Assembly: GCA_019316985.1 (NCBI GenBank)
Contig: CP079215.1
Location: forward strand, 5,394,001-5,458,000
DNA length: 64,000 bases
From: Paraniabella defluvii
Lineage (GTDB): Bacteria; Bacteroidota; Bacteroidia; Chitinophagales; Chitinophagaceae
Direction: 5' to 3'
The notes under the pieces were generated by a model. That model was not told where the DNA came from, ran no database searches, and saw only the letters and a program-made list of their open reading frames with translations. The position numbers and the translations under genes are program-made. Shown here piece by piece: positions 33,803-43,329 of this stretch; position 1 is the stretch's first letter, and the number at the start of each line of letters is the position of its first letter.

Positions 33803-33975
33803 CTGTTTGATTTTTGATTTCTTTATGGCCAGATGGAATTCCACACAAAAAAATATTCGTTCTTTTCAGGTATAAAAATGAATATTTTCTTATACTTCAT
33901 TTCATCTGTAAAATATTATGCTATTGGACGGCCACAGTAACAGAGCCAATTGAAAAAGCATCTAAAATATTGTAT

Positions 33976-33990
33976 TAATGTTCTACAAAA
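33976..33990 (-). promoter_or_regulatory. Candidate GntR operator over the SusCD-operon promoter
   Basis: TAATGTTCTACAAAA on the plus strand matches 13 of 15 positions of the palindrome TTATGTTCTACATAA, and the TGTTCTACA core is exact. It shares its right-hand five bases with the -7 box at 33986-33993, so a bound repressor would block polymerase. Confidence 0.65.
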
Positions 33991-34015
33991 TTATAGTCCC
34001 CATCTGTCATCCAAA
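33986..34015 (-). promoter_or_regulatory. Bacteroidota-type promoter of the fasciclin/SusC/SusD/sialidase operon
   Basis: On the minus strand there is TTTG (34015-34012), 18 bases, then TAATTTTG (33993-33986), matching the TTTG / TAnnTTTG consensus of the primary Bacteroidota sigma factor. Transcription would start near 33980, giving a leader of about 180 bases before the fasciclin start. Confidence 0.6.
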
Positions 34016-34121
34016 TAATCACGCTCGTTATCGAATTATGTTTTTGTAAAGTTTATGCAGTGGCAAACTGCCGCAATCCTATCGTTATTTTCTGGCCGTT
34101 CAGACCAGTTAAAAAGTTTAC

Positions 34122-35355
34122 TTAATCCTCCCGTTCCTGAACAGCAGGTTTTAAAACCGACAGCTGAACGATCAATACGATCAGCACCACGCCCGACACC
34201 AATGCAAAATCACGCCCCAGGTGACCTTCATCTGACGATTTACCCAGCATCCCGGTGATAAAAGCACCAAAAATACTCCTGTCATATTCATCAATCCATA
34301 CGCCGTAGCCCGGTACCGCGCGGGCACAAACTGACATAGTATGGGCATGTTATTAGCATCGAACATGCCGAAGCCAATACCAAATAAAACCGCCGCAAGG
34401 ATCAAAACAAATGTGGTATTACCAAAACCTAATAATAAAATGGCAGGGATTGTTAAAAATACACCTATGGCACTGGTGTATACGCGTGCTTTTATATTTT
34501 TTTGCACCCATTTATCAGAAATAATTCCGCCCATGATTACTCCCAGGAACGAGGACGCTGCAATGGTGATAGTAGCTATCGGACCGGCGATTGCCATATC
34601 TATTCCCAGGCTATCGGAAAACAATGTAGGAAGCCAGTTCTTGGTAGCCCACCCCGGTAAACTGGGCATTGCAAAATAGAATAGGATCACCCAGAAAGAC
34701 AGGTTGCTGAAAAGCCATCCTACGCCTTTTAGTATATTATTGTTTGTTGGCTGGGGAATGGCAATATTCTGAAGGGGCTGCGTTCTTTTCTCTTTCAGAA
34801 ATAAGGCCAGTACAATTGCATATACTATACCCACCAAACCGAAAAGATAAAAAGTCTGGTGCCAGGAATATGCTTTGGCGAAAGTGGCGCCGAAACCGCC
34901 CAGTGCCTGGCCAAAATACAAACCAGTCATATGGATACCAATTGCCAGCGACCTTGTTTTAGATGTATGATAATCGGCTATCAGCGACAAGGCGGCCGGT
35001 ATATAAACCGCCTCACTTAGGCCCATGATGCCGCGCAACCATTTCAGTTGAGCAAACGAATCTGCAAAACCCATAAGACAGGTAACAGCCGACCAAACGA
35101 AGAGGCTGAATACGATCAGCCATTTACGGTTCGCCCTGTCTGCTATTAGGCCCGATACGGGGCTCATGAATCCATAGATCCACAAAAGATGGACATCAGA
35201 ATACCAAAGGTTTCCGCGCTTTGTAATTCTTCAATATCTATTTGCATAGCCGGCCGCATAGTGGAGAGCATTTGCCGGTCGAGGTAGTTGAGCAGGCCTA
35301 CGAACCAAAGCAGGCCTACTACCATCCACTTGTATTTAGGGTTGTCTGTGATCAT
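34122..35355 (-). CDS. nanT: MFS transporter, probable sialic-acid importer
   Basis: A 12-helix major facilitator of about 411 residues in the inner membrane. It starts MITDNPKYKWMVVGLLWFVG with LLNYLDRQMLSTMRP, and has the MFS signature after helix 2 (GLIADRANRKWLIVFSLFVW), GIMGLSEAVYIPAALSLIAD (helix 4), GVIMGGIISDKWVQKNIKAR between helices 8 and 9, and QFVPARYRATAYGLMNMTG. Two missing bases (near 35180 and 34220) split it; the last helix reads ALVSGVVLIVLIVQLSVLKP. It follows N-acetylneuraminate lyase by 40 bases. Bacteroidota sialic-acid loci use an MFS NanT, so N-acetylneuraminate/proton symport is the best guess; the substrate is inferred. Confidence 0.85.
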
Positions 35356-35395
35356 ATTGCAATATCGTTTGTTGGCCAGGTTGAAAACGCATCCG

Positions 35396-36345
35396 CTATG
35401 CTACCCGGGCAGCGGCTGTGTTTGATTTCCTGGCCTGCTCCAGCGTTTCAAAAAATAAGATCTCGTCAAGGTATGTCTTCAGGTCGGCAGACTGAACTTC
35501 GTTCAAAGCCACCAAAGGCAACCGGCAGCCGCCAAGGTCGAGACCCGTTAATTTTAATATCTGTTTTTGAGTAGGGATAGGAGGATATTTTCCCAGCACC
35601 CTGATCATTTTTATACAGTCGAATTGTGCAGCAGCCGCTTCTTTAATTTTTTTCTGGTTGAACAGCTCAATGACTTTATGATACATAGGTGCTGCAAAAC
35701 TATAAGTGCTTCCAATTGCGGCTTTTGCCCCAATGGCCAGTGCAGGCAACAATAATTCATCATACCCGAATAAAATATCATACTTCCCATTCTTATAATT
35801 CAGGCAATCCTGGTATTCATGTAAGGTATTGGCAGTATATTTAATACCTGCCAGATTCGGTATCCGGGCTTCAGCCTGTTTCAGGAAATCGACCATACCT
35901 ATGGTTAACCCGTAACGGACGGAATATGATAATAGTAAAAGGGAAGACCGGGAGCTGCCGCCGCAATATGGGTCATACAATCGGCCAGGTTTTCAGCAGA
36001 CTGGGGTTTGAAATAAAATGCTGATACAGCAGAAATGGCATCGGCACCGGCTTCCTGCGCGTGCGCTGCCAGCTTGCAGGCTTCTTTGATGGAACTATGT
36101 CCCACATGGGCAAATATTAATATGCGTTTGTTAGCGGCCCGCACGTAAGCCTCGGTTGTGGCCATGCGTTCTTCGGTAGAAAGGCTTAACCCTTCCCCAT
36201 TGGTACCCCCAACAAAAATGCCCTTCACACCGTCAGCAATTAACCGCTCTACCACCTGCGGTACAAGGTTCAGCTTCAATTCTTTGCTTTCGTCAAATGT
36301 ACTAAACGTCGCTGCAAGCAGCCCTTCAAGTTTATTAATTTCCAT
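35396..36345 (-). CDS. nanA: N-acetylneuraminate lyase
   Basis: A class I aldolase of the DHDPS superfamily that splits N-acetylneuraminate into ManNAc and pyruvate. About 316 residues. Start MEINKLEGLLAATFSTFDES. Signature motifs: VKGIFVGGTNGEGLSLSTEE (the GTxGE loop), YYYHIPSVTG (active-site Tyr), LAGIKYTANTLHEYQ (Schiff-base Lys) and DILFGYDELLLPALAIGAKA with GSTYS. A single-base shift near 35925 splits it right after IPSVTG. It lies between the NanH sialidase and the MFS transporter. The order and motifs make this the most confident catabolic assignment in the locus. Confidence 0.94.
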
Positions 36346-36437
36346 CCTGATTTTTTATAGTTTTATTAGTCCGATCAACCAGTGCTTATTCCAGGAGCGC
36401 CTGTTGGCAATTCTGCTGAAATACGGGATGATCCTTT

Positions 36438-38102
36438 TTATTTCATGATTTCGCTGATGTTTATCTTTTCAAAAATGAGGTGCGCCTGGCTGCCTTCATA
36501 TATCACCCCTATAGTGTCATTATCAACAGATGTAATACAGGAATAGCCGCTGCCACTAAATTCGTCCAGCAAAATAAATTGATCTGCAGGCCATGTATTA
36601 CCATCATCCTGGCTCACTTTTAATGTTAATTGATTACGTTTGGAAGTTGAATTGGGATTAAAGAATAACAGCACATTTTTTTGCTGCCGTCTTTGGCTTT
36701 GTACACATGTTTGTATAAACTGCCCATACAAACCGGTTCAGGTAATGCATTGCGCGAAGTTTGATGCACCACCCATGTTTTCCCCATATCTTTTGTTATT
36801 GCTACGGCACGACCGTTGCCGGGCCCTGTAAGCTCCTTGTTGGCATTCGTTCGCATATTCAGCATGATCGAACCATCAGTTAGCTGAGCTGCCATGCACT
36901 CGGTTGTTGACAGATCATAAGCCGGGCTGCTAGTCACCCAGGTTTCACCTCTGTCTCTGCTGTAAGTTATAGTAGAAAAGGCTTTGCCGGTTTTATCGCG
37001 TCCCTGCGTGGGAAACACTAATGTGCCGTCATCCATGGTAAAGCCGCTTCCCGGTGCGGGTGCCCAAAGCCACCACTCTTCCTTCTTGCACATTTTGGTC
37101 AGGTTTACCGGCTGTGACCATGTCTTGCCATTATCGGTACTTTTAACCAATAAGAACTGGGCAGTTTGTTTGATATCAAATCCCGGCTGCGAGCCTTTGC
37201 TCCTCCATTGATGGTTCCAGTTAGTGCTCGTATCAGTAAGCCCTTCTGTCCATTTACCTTTATCATCCAATACCCCATGCATCCAAAGCCCGGCCACAAA
37301 AATATTCCCGTTTTTTTATCTACCAGTATGCAGGGATCCGATACGCCGTTAAACTTTTCAGGCAAACCATTAAAGGTACCCATATCGATAATCTTTTGCA
37401 ATGGCAACCAGCTGTTACCTTTATCGGTACTTCTGTTTAACGCAATATCAATATCCCTGCAAGTCCCTGCGCGAATCGTAACGGGCGTCGTAGATAGCCA
37501 GCAGATCACCATTAAGCGCAGTAGCCAATCCAGGTATCCTGGAAGTATGCACGTTATCCTGCATAAACTGGCGAACGGCACTGGCAATACGATAAGTAAA
37601 GGGCTGCGGCAGATCTTTTTTATGGGAAGATCATCTATTACAAGGCCCGATATCCCGATCTTTATTTTATTGCCAACTATAGCCGACTCTTTTACATCAA
37701 CACCAATCCATATGTAGTTTTTTGTTTTGGACAATCTTAAATTGCCATTCAGCGTAACGGTATTGCCAATAACAGTGGGGTGCTGCTATTAAAAAGCGGT
37801 GCCTTCAACGTTGATTCCTCCAACAGGTAGGAACTATCGGTGTTACAATAAACTTTAATACTGCTTATATCTTTTACATCAGTTGACCCGTCGAAGCTGA
37901 GCACCAGTTGTTTCAGGTATTGGGCAGCTGTTGCAGCACCCGGTATAATTTCGGTACGTGATACTATAACGACACCACGCTCTTTTATAACCGGTATCGT
38001 AAAATTTCTATGATTCAATCTGATATCCTGGGCAAGCAAGGCAGACGAATGGCATACCGTTAATACCATCAAAAATCCTCCTATAATACGTGTAAGATTC
38101 AT
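36438..38102 (-). CDS. nanH: Exo-alpha-sialidase of the Bacteroides NanH type (GH33)
   Basis: A secreted sialidase of about 555 residues. The signal peptide (GGFLMVLTVCHSSALLAQ) leads to an N-terminal beta domain typical of the Bacteroides enzyme (NYIWIGVDVKESAIVGNKIK), then the propeller with the arginine motif HTSRIPGLATALNGDLLAIY and DARYDSRRDLQGDIDIALNR, Asp boxes RSTDKGNSW, STDNGKTW, SRDRGETW and SQDDGNTW, and TECMAAQLTDGSIMLNMRTN (acid/nucleophile region). The C-terminal GYSCITSVDNDTIGVIYEGS carries the catalytic Tyr and Glu. Frameshifts occur near 37745, 37610, 37490, 37280 and 36690. It leads the unit NanH-lyase-MFS, with an operator and -7 box about 200 bases upstream. Confidence 0.93.
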
Positions 38103-38289
38103 ACAACAATCATATTAGTGCGTACATGCTGATATTTATAAAAATGTTTAACCTTCCGGTTGACAAGCGAGCAATAATATTTTGATCTTATAAAACGCCG
38201 CAGCCGGGTAAGTCCCACTCATTGTTTATTTCCCTTCAAACCCATCAAGAAGTCTGAAAAGTTATTGGTTGACAAGCACCATTTAGTTC

Positions 38290-38312
38290 TTATGTTCTAC
38301 ATAACAAATGTA
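38290..38312 (-). promoter_or_regulatory. Perfect palindromic operator abutting a -7 box, upstream of NanH-NanA-MFS
   Basis: TTATGTTCTACATAA (38290-38304) is a perfect inverted repeat of TTATGT around TCT, identical to the site at 41466. Directly next to it on the plus strand is CAAATGTA (38305-38312), which is TACATTTG on the minus strand, a TAnnTTTG box. A weak ATTG lies 20 bases further upstream. The transcription start would fall inside the palindrome. Confidence 0.65.
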
Positions 38313-38349
38313 TATTTTATTTTAGATTATAGCAATTTTTTTTTAATTT

Positions 38350-39303
38350 TCAGAAAACATGATCCTGGTTTTGATCCAGAAACCAGCCCGGCAGATGTTG
38401 TTGCGCTCCTTTACGCACTGCCTGCACATCTGCTTCCGCAATCCAGGAATAAGGCCATCGTAAACGGGTGCCCACTGGCGCCCAGGCGCCTGCGGCAGCC
38501 AAAAGCTTGTCCAGCGCCGGGTTACTAAAACCCTTTTGGGCATAGGGCATAATATAAGCCTCGAAGAACGACTGAATAGCATTTTGAACCCGCAGTGCTT
38601 CGGTTATATCCGTTTGCATTAATTGCCACCATCGCTGTGCCGCCCGCGGGTTGATACACGCTACATTAGAATAAGCCCCGGCTGCCACCCCGTGTTGCAT
38701 CCCGGTAGCAAGATGATGCCCGGGCACAAATATGGCAGCCCGGCCGGCTAAAGGCTTCATTTGTTCGTACCATTGCAGATTCCCGTCCGATAGCTTTACA
38801 CTAATCAATGCCGGTACGGCATCAAACAGGCGCTGATATGAAGCGGGAGATAAAACCCTTTTAGCGTGGGGAGGGTTGTATAATACCAGCGGAACAGGAT
38901 GGGCTTCTTTCGATATTCCGCCCAAAAAATCTCGGGCTTCCTCATCTGTAAGGGCCACCCAATCGGGAAGAATAACCTGGTATGCTGAGGGTTTTAACAT
39001 ACGGGTACGCCTGATCCGGTCGAGCATAACTACCGGTACACTGTGTGAAATGCCGATCTGGAAAGGCATATTCGCTGCGTTGCACTTCTCCGCCAGTAGC
39101 TGGCTCACCTGGTCTAACTCAGTCTCTGTTTGGGTATGAAATTCGCCCGCCGTACCATTGGAATAAATACCATCGACAGCAGCCGCAATCAAAGCATCGA
39201 TTTCTACAGATAGCCTGCTGAAGTCTATACTGTTATCGGGCTCAATAGGTAGTAAGAGCGTGCCCCAGTTACCTTTGCATGTATCTTTATGTAAGGGTTG
39301 CAT
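38350..39303 (-). CDS. Second DHDPS/NAL-superfamily aldolase
   Basis: A 317-residue uninterrupted class I aldolase, clearly a different subfamily from the lyase at 35396. Motifs: DGIYSNGTAGEFHTQTETEL (GTxGE-like loop), PLVLYNPPHAKRV (active-site Tyr) and ALISVKLSDGNLQWYEQM (Schiff-base Lys). The N-terminus WGTLLLPIEPDNSIDFSRLS matches the family start. It lies between the mutarotase and NanH, inside the sialic-acid locus. It may handle another nonulosonate (for example KDN or an O-acetylated form) or a different 2-keto-3-deoxy acid; the sequence does not decide. Confidence 0.88.
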   Translation of the reverse strand: MQPLHKDTCKGNWGTLLLPIEPDNSIDFSRLSVEIDALIAAAVDGIYSNGTAGEFHTQTETELDQVSQLLAEKCNAANMPFQIGISHSVPVVMLDRIRRTRMLKPSAYQVILPDWVALTDEEARDFLGGISKEAHPVPLVLYNPPHAKRVLSPASYQRLFDAVPALISVKLSDGNLQWYEQMKPLAGRAAIFVPGHHLATGMQHGVAAGAYSNVACINPRAAQRWWQLMQTDITEALRVQNAIQSFFEAYIMPYAQKGFSNPALDKLLAAAGAWAPVGTRLRWPYSWIAEADVQAVRKGAQQHLPGWFLDQNQDHVF

Positions 39304-39335
39304 GTTTTTGTTTTGGTTGTTCCTGCAAATATTTT

Positions 39336-40450
39336 TTATTGCGGATGGGCTACTAAAACCCGGTTAGTGCGTACGCCGGGCCTGGCCTCTCCTGGGGAAT
39401 GATAATAGTATGATTCCATACAACCAGCGGTGTGGTAACGGGTGCCCAGGTACTGGCTAACGGGTTATTTTCCGGGTTGGGTTGCAGATCGGTAAAAACA
39501 TTGCCGGATATCGTCCATTCATCCTTCTTTGTATTATAGGTCAGAATTTCTGTACGAAAACCAGGGTGTTTATCCTTAAGGATAGCGTTCTGCTCTGCAC
39601 GACTGCCATCGTCGCCACCAAAAACAAATAGCTGTCCGCTGTAGGTATAAGCGGGTGTTGGGGCTGCAGCTACAGCATGTGGCAGCTCCTTTATTTTTCT
39701 CCATCCCTTTTCCTGATTGTATACAAAGGCATCTGCGAGGTATCGCCGGTGTACCGCGGAATCATCCGGGGAAATAAACAGGCTGACGCCACTTAACAGG
39801 TACAACTCGCCATTAACCTGCCCGGCAACGCTTAGCATGCACCCTTCGCCCGGCCACGGTGGAAGCGTTGTCCAAACCAGTTTCTCCTGGGTTGATTTAA
39901 GTCCAGCTTCCAGAAAATATGCTCAGCCGATGAAGCCGCCGGGGAGGATAGTCCGCCTGCTACATAAACGATATTGTCGATAATCACCCCGCAGGAATTT
40001 GCCAGGGGATGAGGCAGAGAAGGCAAACTATCCAACAATAACTGCTCCTTATTGTAGCTAATAAAATAAACATTTCTAAAGTGCTGTGTTTGGTTCGCTC
40101 CTCCTATCAATAACAGGCCATCATTCCAGTTAAGAGAAACTCCATATCCATCGCCTGCGGAAGCTTCCCGATTTCTTTCCAGCTTTTTTTTTTTTTTTAT
40201 CCATGGCCATTATCTTATCGTTCCATGATTTTACGCCACCCGACCAGGGCCGTGTACCTTCAGGAAACTGCGATCCTCCGGCTACAATAAGATGATCATT
40301 GCTTACACCGGCGTAAGCCCCGGCAAAGCCAACTTTATCCGGCACAGGAGGTAACTGCGACCATTGAAAAAAAAGGACTGGCTTTTTCGGCTGTTTTGCA
40401 GGATGACATCATTATTATAATAATTATCAGGAAAACCGGTCTCTATTCAT
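39336..40450 (-). CDS. nanM: Kelch-repeat N-acetylneuraminate mutarotase (NanM/YjhT-like)
   Basis: A six-bladed kelch propeller of about 370 residues that equilibrates alpha and beta sialic acid after sialidase action. The start at 40450 (MNRDRF) with one shift gives LIIIIMMSSC, a lipobox, then QWSQLPPVPDKVGFAGAYAG and HLIVAGGSQFPEG-RPWSGG. Repeats show LLLIGGANQTQHF, IVYVAGGLSS, LYLLSGVSLF and LFVFGGDDGSRAEQ. The end, after an inserted-base shift, reads ARPGVRTNRVLVAHPQ, a close typical of Bacteroidota NanM. A 15-base T run at 40184-40198 sits in a Lys-rich stretch. It is 28 bases after the esterase stop. Shifts also occur near 40430, 40365, 40140 and 39840. Confidence 0.88.
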
Positions 40451-40478
40451 ATTTTACAGTTTTGTATTCAATGCCCGA

Positions 40479-41441
40479 TTATTCCGGCTGCAGCCATTGG
40501 TTGGCCTCCATCCAGTTCATACATCTTTGAAACCAATCGTCCTTATTGGTTCTATTGTGCAGCCCATAACCATGTCCCCTGCACCGTAAATATGCATCTC
40601 CGCTTTTACACCGGCTTTTATTAAAGCCTGGTAATAGGCAATACTGTTGCCAACCGGTACCACCTTATCATCGGAGCTGTGCAGCAGGAAAGCTGGTGGT
40701 GTAAGCGCTGTTATCTGTTTCTCGTTAGAGTAAAGGTTTATCGCTGCTGAGCTGGTTGTATCTTTTCCCAGCAAGGCTCTTCTCGAACCTTTGTGGCTCA
40801 GGCTATCTACAAAACTAATCACCGGATAAACGAGTATCGAAAAATCGGGGCGTAAACTCGTTCCCCGATTGTTGGCTATAACGCTGGTAGTAAAATGTGT
40901 AGACGCAGTTGAAGCAAGATGACCACCGGCAGAAAATCCTATGATGCCGATTCGACCCGGGTTTATATTCCACTCTGCCGCTTTTTCTCTTATCAGCTTA
41001 ATAGCCTGTTGCGCGTCTTGTAGCGGGCCAATGGTTTTATTAAGCATTATTTTTTTCGTTGGGTAGCCTGTATTTCAATACAAAAGCAGCTACTCCGTTC
41101 CGGGCAAAAGCTTCCGCTACTTCACTGCCCTCCTGGTTCATCACCAGGTAAGAGTAACCACCACCTGGGCAAATAACTACCGCCGTGCCATTGGCTTTGC
41201 CCTTTTCCGGTAAATAAGCTGTCAGCGTAGGATGGGTTATATTCCTGGCTAAAATACGGCCATTAGAGGTCGTATCCCATTTTTCAATCAACCCGGTTGA
41301 AGCAATAGCGTTCGGAACGGTACTATACAGCGGGATAATCTGTTGGGCCGTGCTGTTTGCGGGACAAAGGCTCAGGATTGAGCCGGTAACTAAAGCGAAT
41401 AAGAAGAGAGCAAAAGAAGGCTTCCTTTTCATAACAAGCAT
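40479..41441 (-). CDS. Secreted alpha/beta-hydrolase esterase (acetylesterase-like)
   Basis: A secreted esterase of about 320 residues. The signal peptide (SFALFLFALVTGSILSLC) is followed by AVVICPGGGYSYLVMNQEG (oxyanion loop), FVLKYRLP, RIGIIGFSAGGHLASTA (nucleophile Ser in GFSAGG), LLHSSDDKVVPVGNSIAYY (catalytic Asp) and, in the next frame, YGAGGHGYGLHNRTN (catalytic His), ending ANQWLQPE at 40479. All three triad residues are therefore present. It resembles the acetylxylan-esterase/BD-FAE group. As the first gene of the esterase-NanM-aldolase unit, with an operator just upstream, removal of O-acetyl groups from sialic acids is a reasonable inference; xylan-type activity is the alternative. 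Frameshifts occur near 41045 and 40580. Confidence 0.87.
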
Positions 41442-41465
41442 ATTGAAGAGGATAAAAATACGTAT

Positions 41466-41480
41466 TTATGTTCTACATAA
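41466..41480 (-). promoter_or_regulatory. Perfect palindromic operator upstream of esterase-NanM-aldolase
   Basis: A second exact copy of TTATGTTCTACATAA, 25 bases before the esterase ATG at 41441. No good TAnnTTTG box adjoins it here, so the promoter itself is unclear. Exact identity with the 38290 site in another intergenic region of the same locus is the main evidence. Confidence 0.65.
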
Positions 41481-41534
41481 TAATATTTTTGGTGATTTTT
41501 TTATCCTCTCCGGGTGTTTACCCCGGACTGGCTC

Positions 41535-42389
41535 TTATTTATTGATGGTTCGCAGTGCTTTTTTAATTATGTATGCCGTTGCCTTGCCGGGGCTCTCCTT
41601 TTCCCAGCGTTGGCACAGTTCTTTTACAAAACCAGGCTTTGATTTGCCGGCATCATTCAGCCAGGTACCTACATTGTGCTGAACGTACCGGGAAGGATCT
41701 GCTTTTAGCTGGTTCGGTATACTTAAAGCCAGTTCGGGATGCTCTATAAGTGTGCCGATATGCTCACACCAAACTCCACGCGGTAGATTCTGAAGCAAAT
41801 CGCCTGATGTTTTCATTTTCATGCCTTGCCCATTGGGATAAAATAAGCAGGCTGGTTTCAGGTTGCCGGCAATCTTATTTCTTATCGCCATCCAGCTTAT
41901 TTCCCGTACGCCAAAATGCTTATCTGCAGCAAATACCTGCATTATTCTCAAGGCCTCTTCAATAGGTAAGGCCGCATTATGTGCAATTGTATAGGTAGCC
42001 CAACAGTGCACTATATCGGCTATATGGGAAGCTATTGTCAGAAGAAAATCATGATCACCGTTTTTTGAAATTTGCTCCAAAATCCCATTACCAATTACTT
42101 CGTTAATCGTATTGACGGTCTGTTTTTTTAATTGATCAATCGCTTCGAGGATGGGCGCAAGGTAAGATAAACGGTTGTTTTCCATTAAAAGATGGTACAG
42201 TAATATACGCTGGTCTACAGCCAGCCAATCAACAAGATTTGCTGTTTCGATGGCACGGCTGTTAAGTTGCCCGCGTATTGCTGCAGGAATATCCTTTACA
42301 GACCTGGCTCCTTTTCGTTTCCTTTCAATCATGCCACTAAAACCGGCAAAGTTTTGATTTTCACTGTTTTCATTTTCTAAAAGTAACAA
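41535..42389 (-). CDS. DNA alkylation repair protein (HEAT-repeat AlkC/AlkD-like)
   Basis: A 284-residue uninterrupted alpha-helical protein of the HEAT-like alkylbase DNA glycosylase group. Distinctive part: DPSRYVQHNVGTWLNDAGKS followed by FVKELCQRWEKESPG, the stretch shared by AlkC-type proteins, preceded by GVREISWMAIRNKIAG and WCEHIGTLIEHPELALSIPN. It probably removes N3- or N7-alkylated bases. The start near 42389 may be one of several in-frame ATGs; MIERKRKGARSVKDIP is an alternative. It lies upstream of the sialic-acid esterase on the same strand but is separated by its own promoter region and probably not related in function. Confidence 0.82.
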   Translation of the reverse strand: MLLLENENSENQNFAGFSGMIERKRKGARSVKDIPAAIRGQLNSRAIETANLVDWLAVDQRILLYHLLMENNRLSYLAPILEAIDQLKKQTVNTINEVIGNGILEQISKNGDHDFLLTIASHIADIVHCWATYTIAHNAALPIEEALRIMQVFAADKHFGVREISWMAIRNKIAGNLKPACLFYPNGQGMKMKTSGDLLQNLPRGVWCEHIGTLIEHPELALSIPNQLKADPSRYVQHNVGTWLNDAGKSKPGFVKELCQRWEKESPGKATAYIIKKALRTINK

Positions 42390-42495
42390 GCGTTTGATGT
42401 AGCGGGGCTGCTATGTATGATATTGGAATAATGCATGGAACAAGACAATTTTCAAATAAAAAAACATTAATTAATTATCGTTTTATTTTAATTAC

Positions 42496-42503
42496 TATAT
42501 TTG
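42496..42503 (+). promoter_or_regulatory. TAnnTTTG -7 box before the DUF2975 gene
   Basis: TATATTTG fits the Bacteroidota -7 consensus and lies 20 bases before the proposed GTG start at 42523, in a very AT-rich stretch. No clear TTTG -33 element is seen at the expected spacing. Confidence 0.4.
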
Positions 42504-42522
42504 TAATAATAATTAATTAGAC

Positions 42523-43037
42523 GTGAAAAAGTTCAGGTTATTTCAAAAACATTGTTTTATGTTACCAGGCTATTGGGTATATTGTATTTTTTAATGCCGT
42601 TGTATTCGCTGGTTTGTGTGGTTACAGGATGGGCAACCGGGCCCTATGGCGATGGTGCCTACCTGCACATATATTATCCTTTTACCAATATCCCGTTTTT
42701 GAATATTGATAACAATATTCCATATATCATTTTCGAATTCCTGCTACCGTTAGGCTTATACGGTTTATTCTTTTGGCTGACGGGTAATGTATTCAAAGCC
42801 TTTTATCAGCCTCGCTTATTTACTGGTTTTGGTGTGAAACAGTTGCGTAATTTTTATGTCGCTAATCTGGCAATTCCATTACCTGCATTGTTATTGAGCA
42901 ACGTTTTTGCGGAAGCCGACGGCATTGCCTTTGCTCTTGTAATTGTGCACGGCATATTGGGCATATTTGCTTACTTCATGGCTGTTATTTTTAAACAGGG
43001 ACTGAAATTACAAAACGAACAAGAATTATTCATCTGA
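42523..43037 (+). CDS. DUF2975 family membrane protein
   Basis: A four-helix membrane protein of about 171 residues. Helices: LLGILYFLMPLYSLVCVVTG, IIFEFLLPLGLYGLFFWLTG, NFYVANLAIPLPALLLSNVF and GIAFALVIVHGILGIFAYFM. The GTG at 42523 (VKKFRLFQK) joins the main frame if one A is restored near 42545, and sits right behind a -7 box. An in-frame TTG at 42552 is the alternative. It is followed after two bases by a small Cro-type regulator; this DUF2975/HTH pairing is common in Firmicutes and Bacteroidota. Function unknown. Confidence 0.85.
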
Positions 43038-43039
43038 TT

Positions 43040-43246
43040 ATGCCCATTGTTGTAAACCTTGATGTGATGCTTGCCAAACGTAAAATGCAAAGCAAGGAAC
43101 TGGCCGAAAAACTGGGAATTACTCCTGTTAATTTATCCATTCTGAAAACCGGCAAAGCCAAAGGTGTTCGATTTGATACATTAGAAGCTATTTGTAAAAT
43201 ACTTGATTGCCAACCAGGGGATATCCTGGAATATGTAGAAGAATAA
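43040..43246 (+). CDS. Cro/C1-type helix-turn-helix regulator (YozG-like)
   Basis: A 68-residue DNA-binding protein, complete: MPIVVNLDVMLAKRKMQSKE, then LAEKLGITPVNLSILKTGK (helix-turn-helix) and FDTLEAICKILDCQPGDILE (helix 4-5, typical of the family). It starts two bases after the DUF2975 stop, so the two are translated together. It probably regulates its own operon and possibly the ABC genes that follow 84 bases later. Confidence 0.93.
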   Translation: MPIVVNLDVMLAKRKMQSKELAEKLGITPVNLSILKTGKAKGVRFDTLEAICKILDCQPGDILEYVEE

Positions 43247-43329
43247 CTTATTCCATATAAACATTGAATCATGCTTAAAAGCGCCTTGGCCGGCGCAGGG
43301 CAGCGTATTGCCCTAAACCCGCAAAGATT

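Noticed and set aside
40184-40198. Phase-variable poly-T tract in the NanM gene
   Set aside because: A 15-base run could vary in length, but several other shifts break the same gene, so the run length itself is not reliable.
42523-43246. Toxin-antitoxin pair (small membrane protein plus HTH regulator)
   Set aside because: The DUF2975/YozG-type HTH pairing is common and not known as a toxin-antitoxin module.
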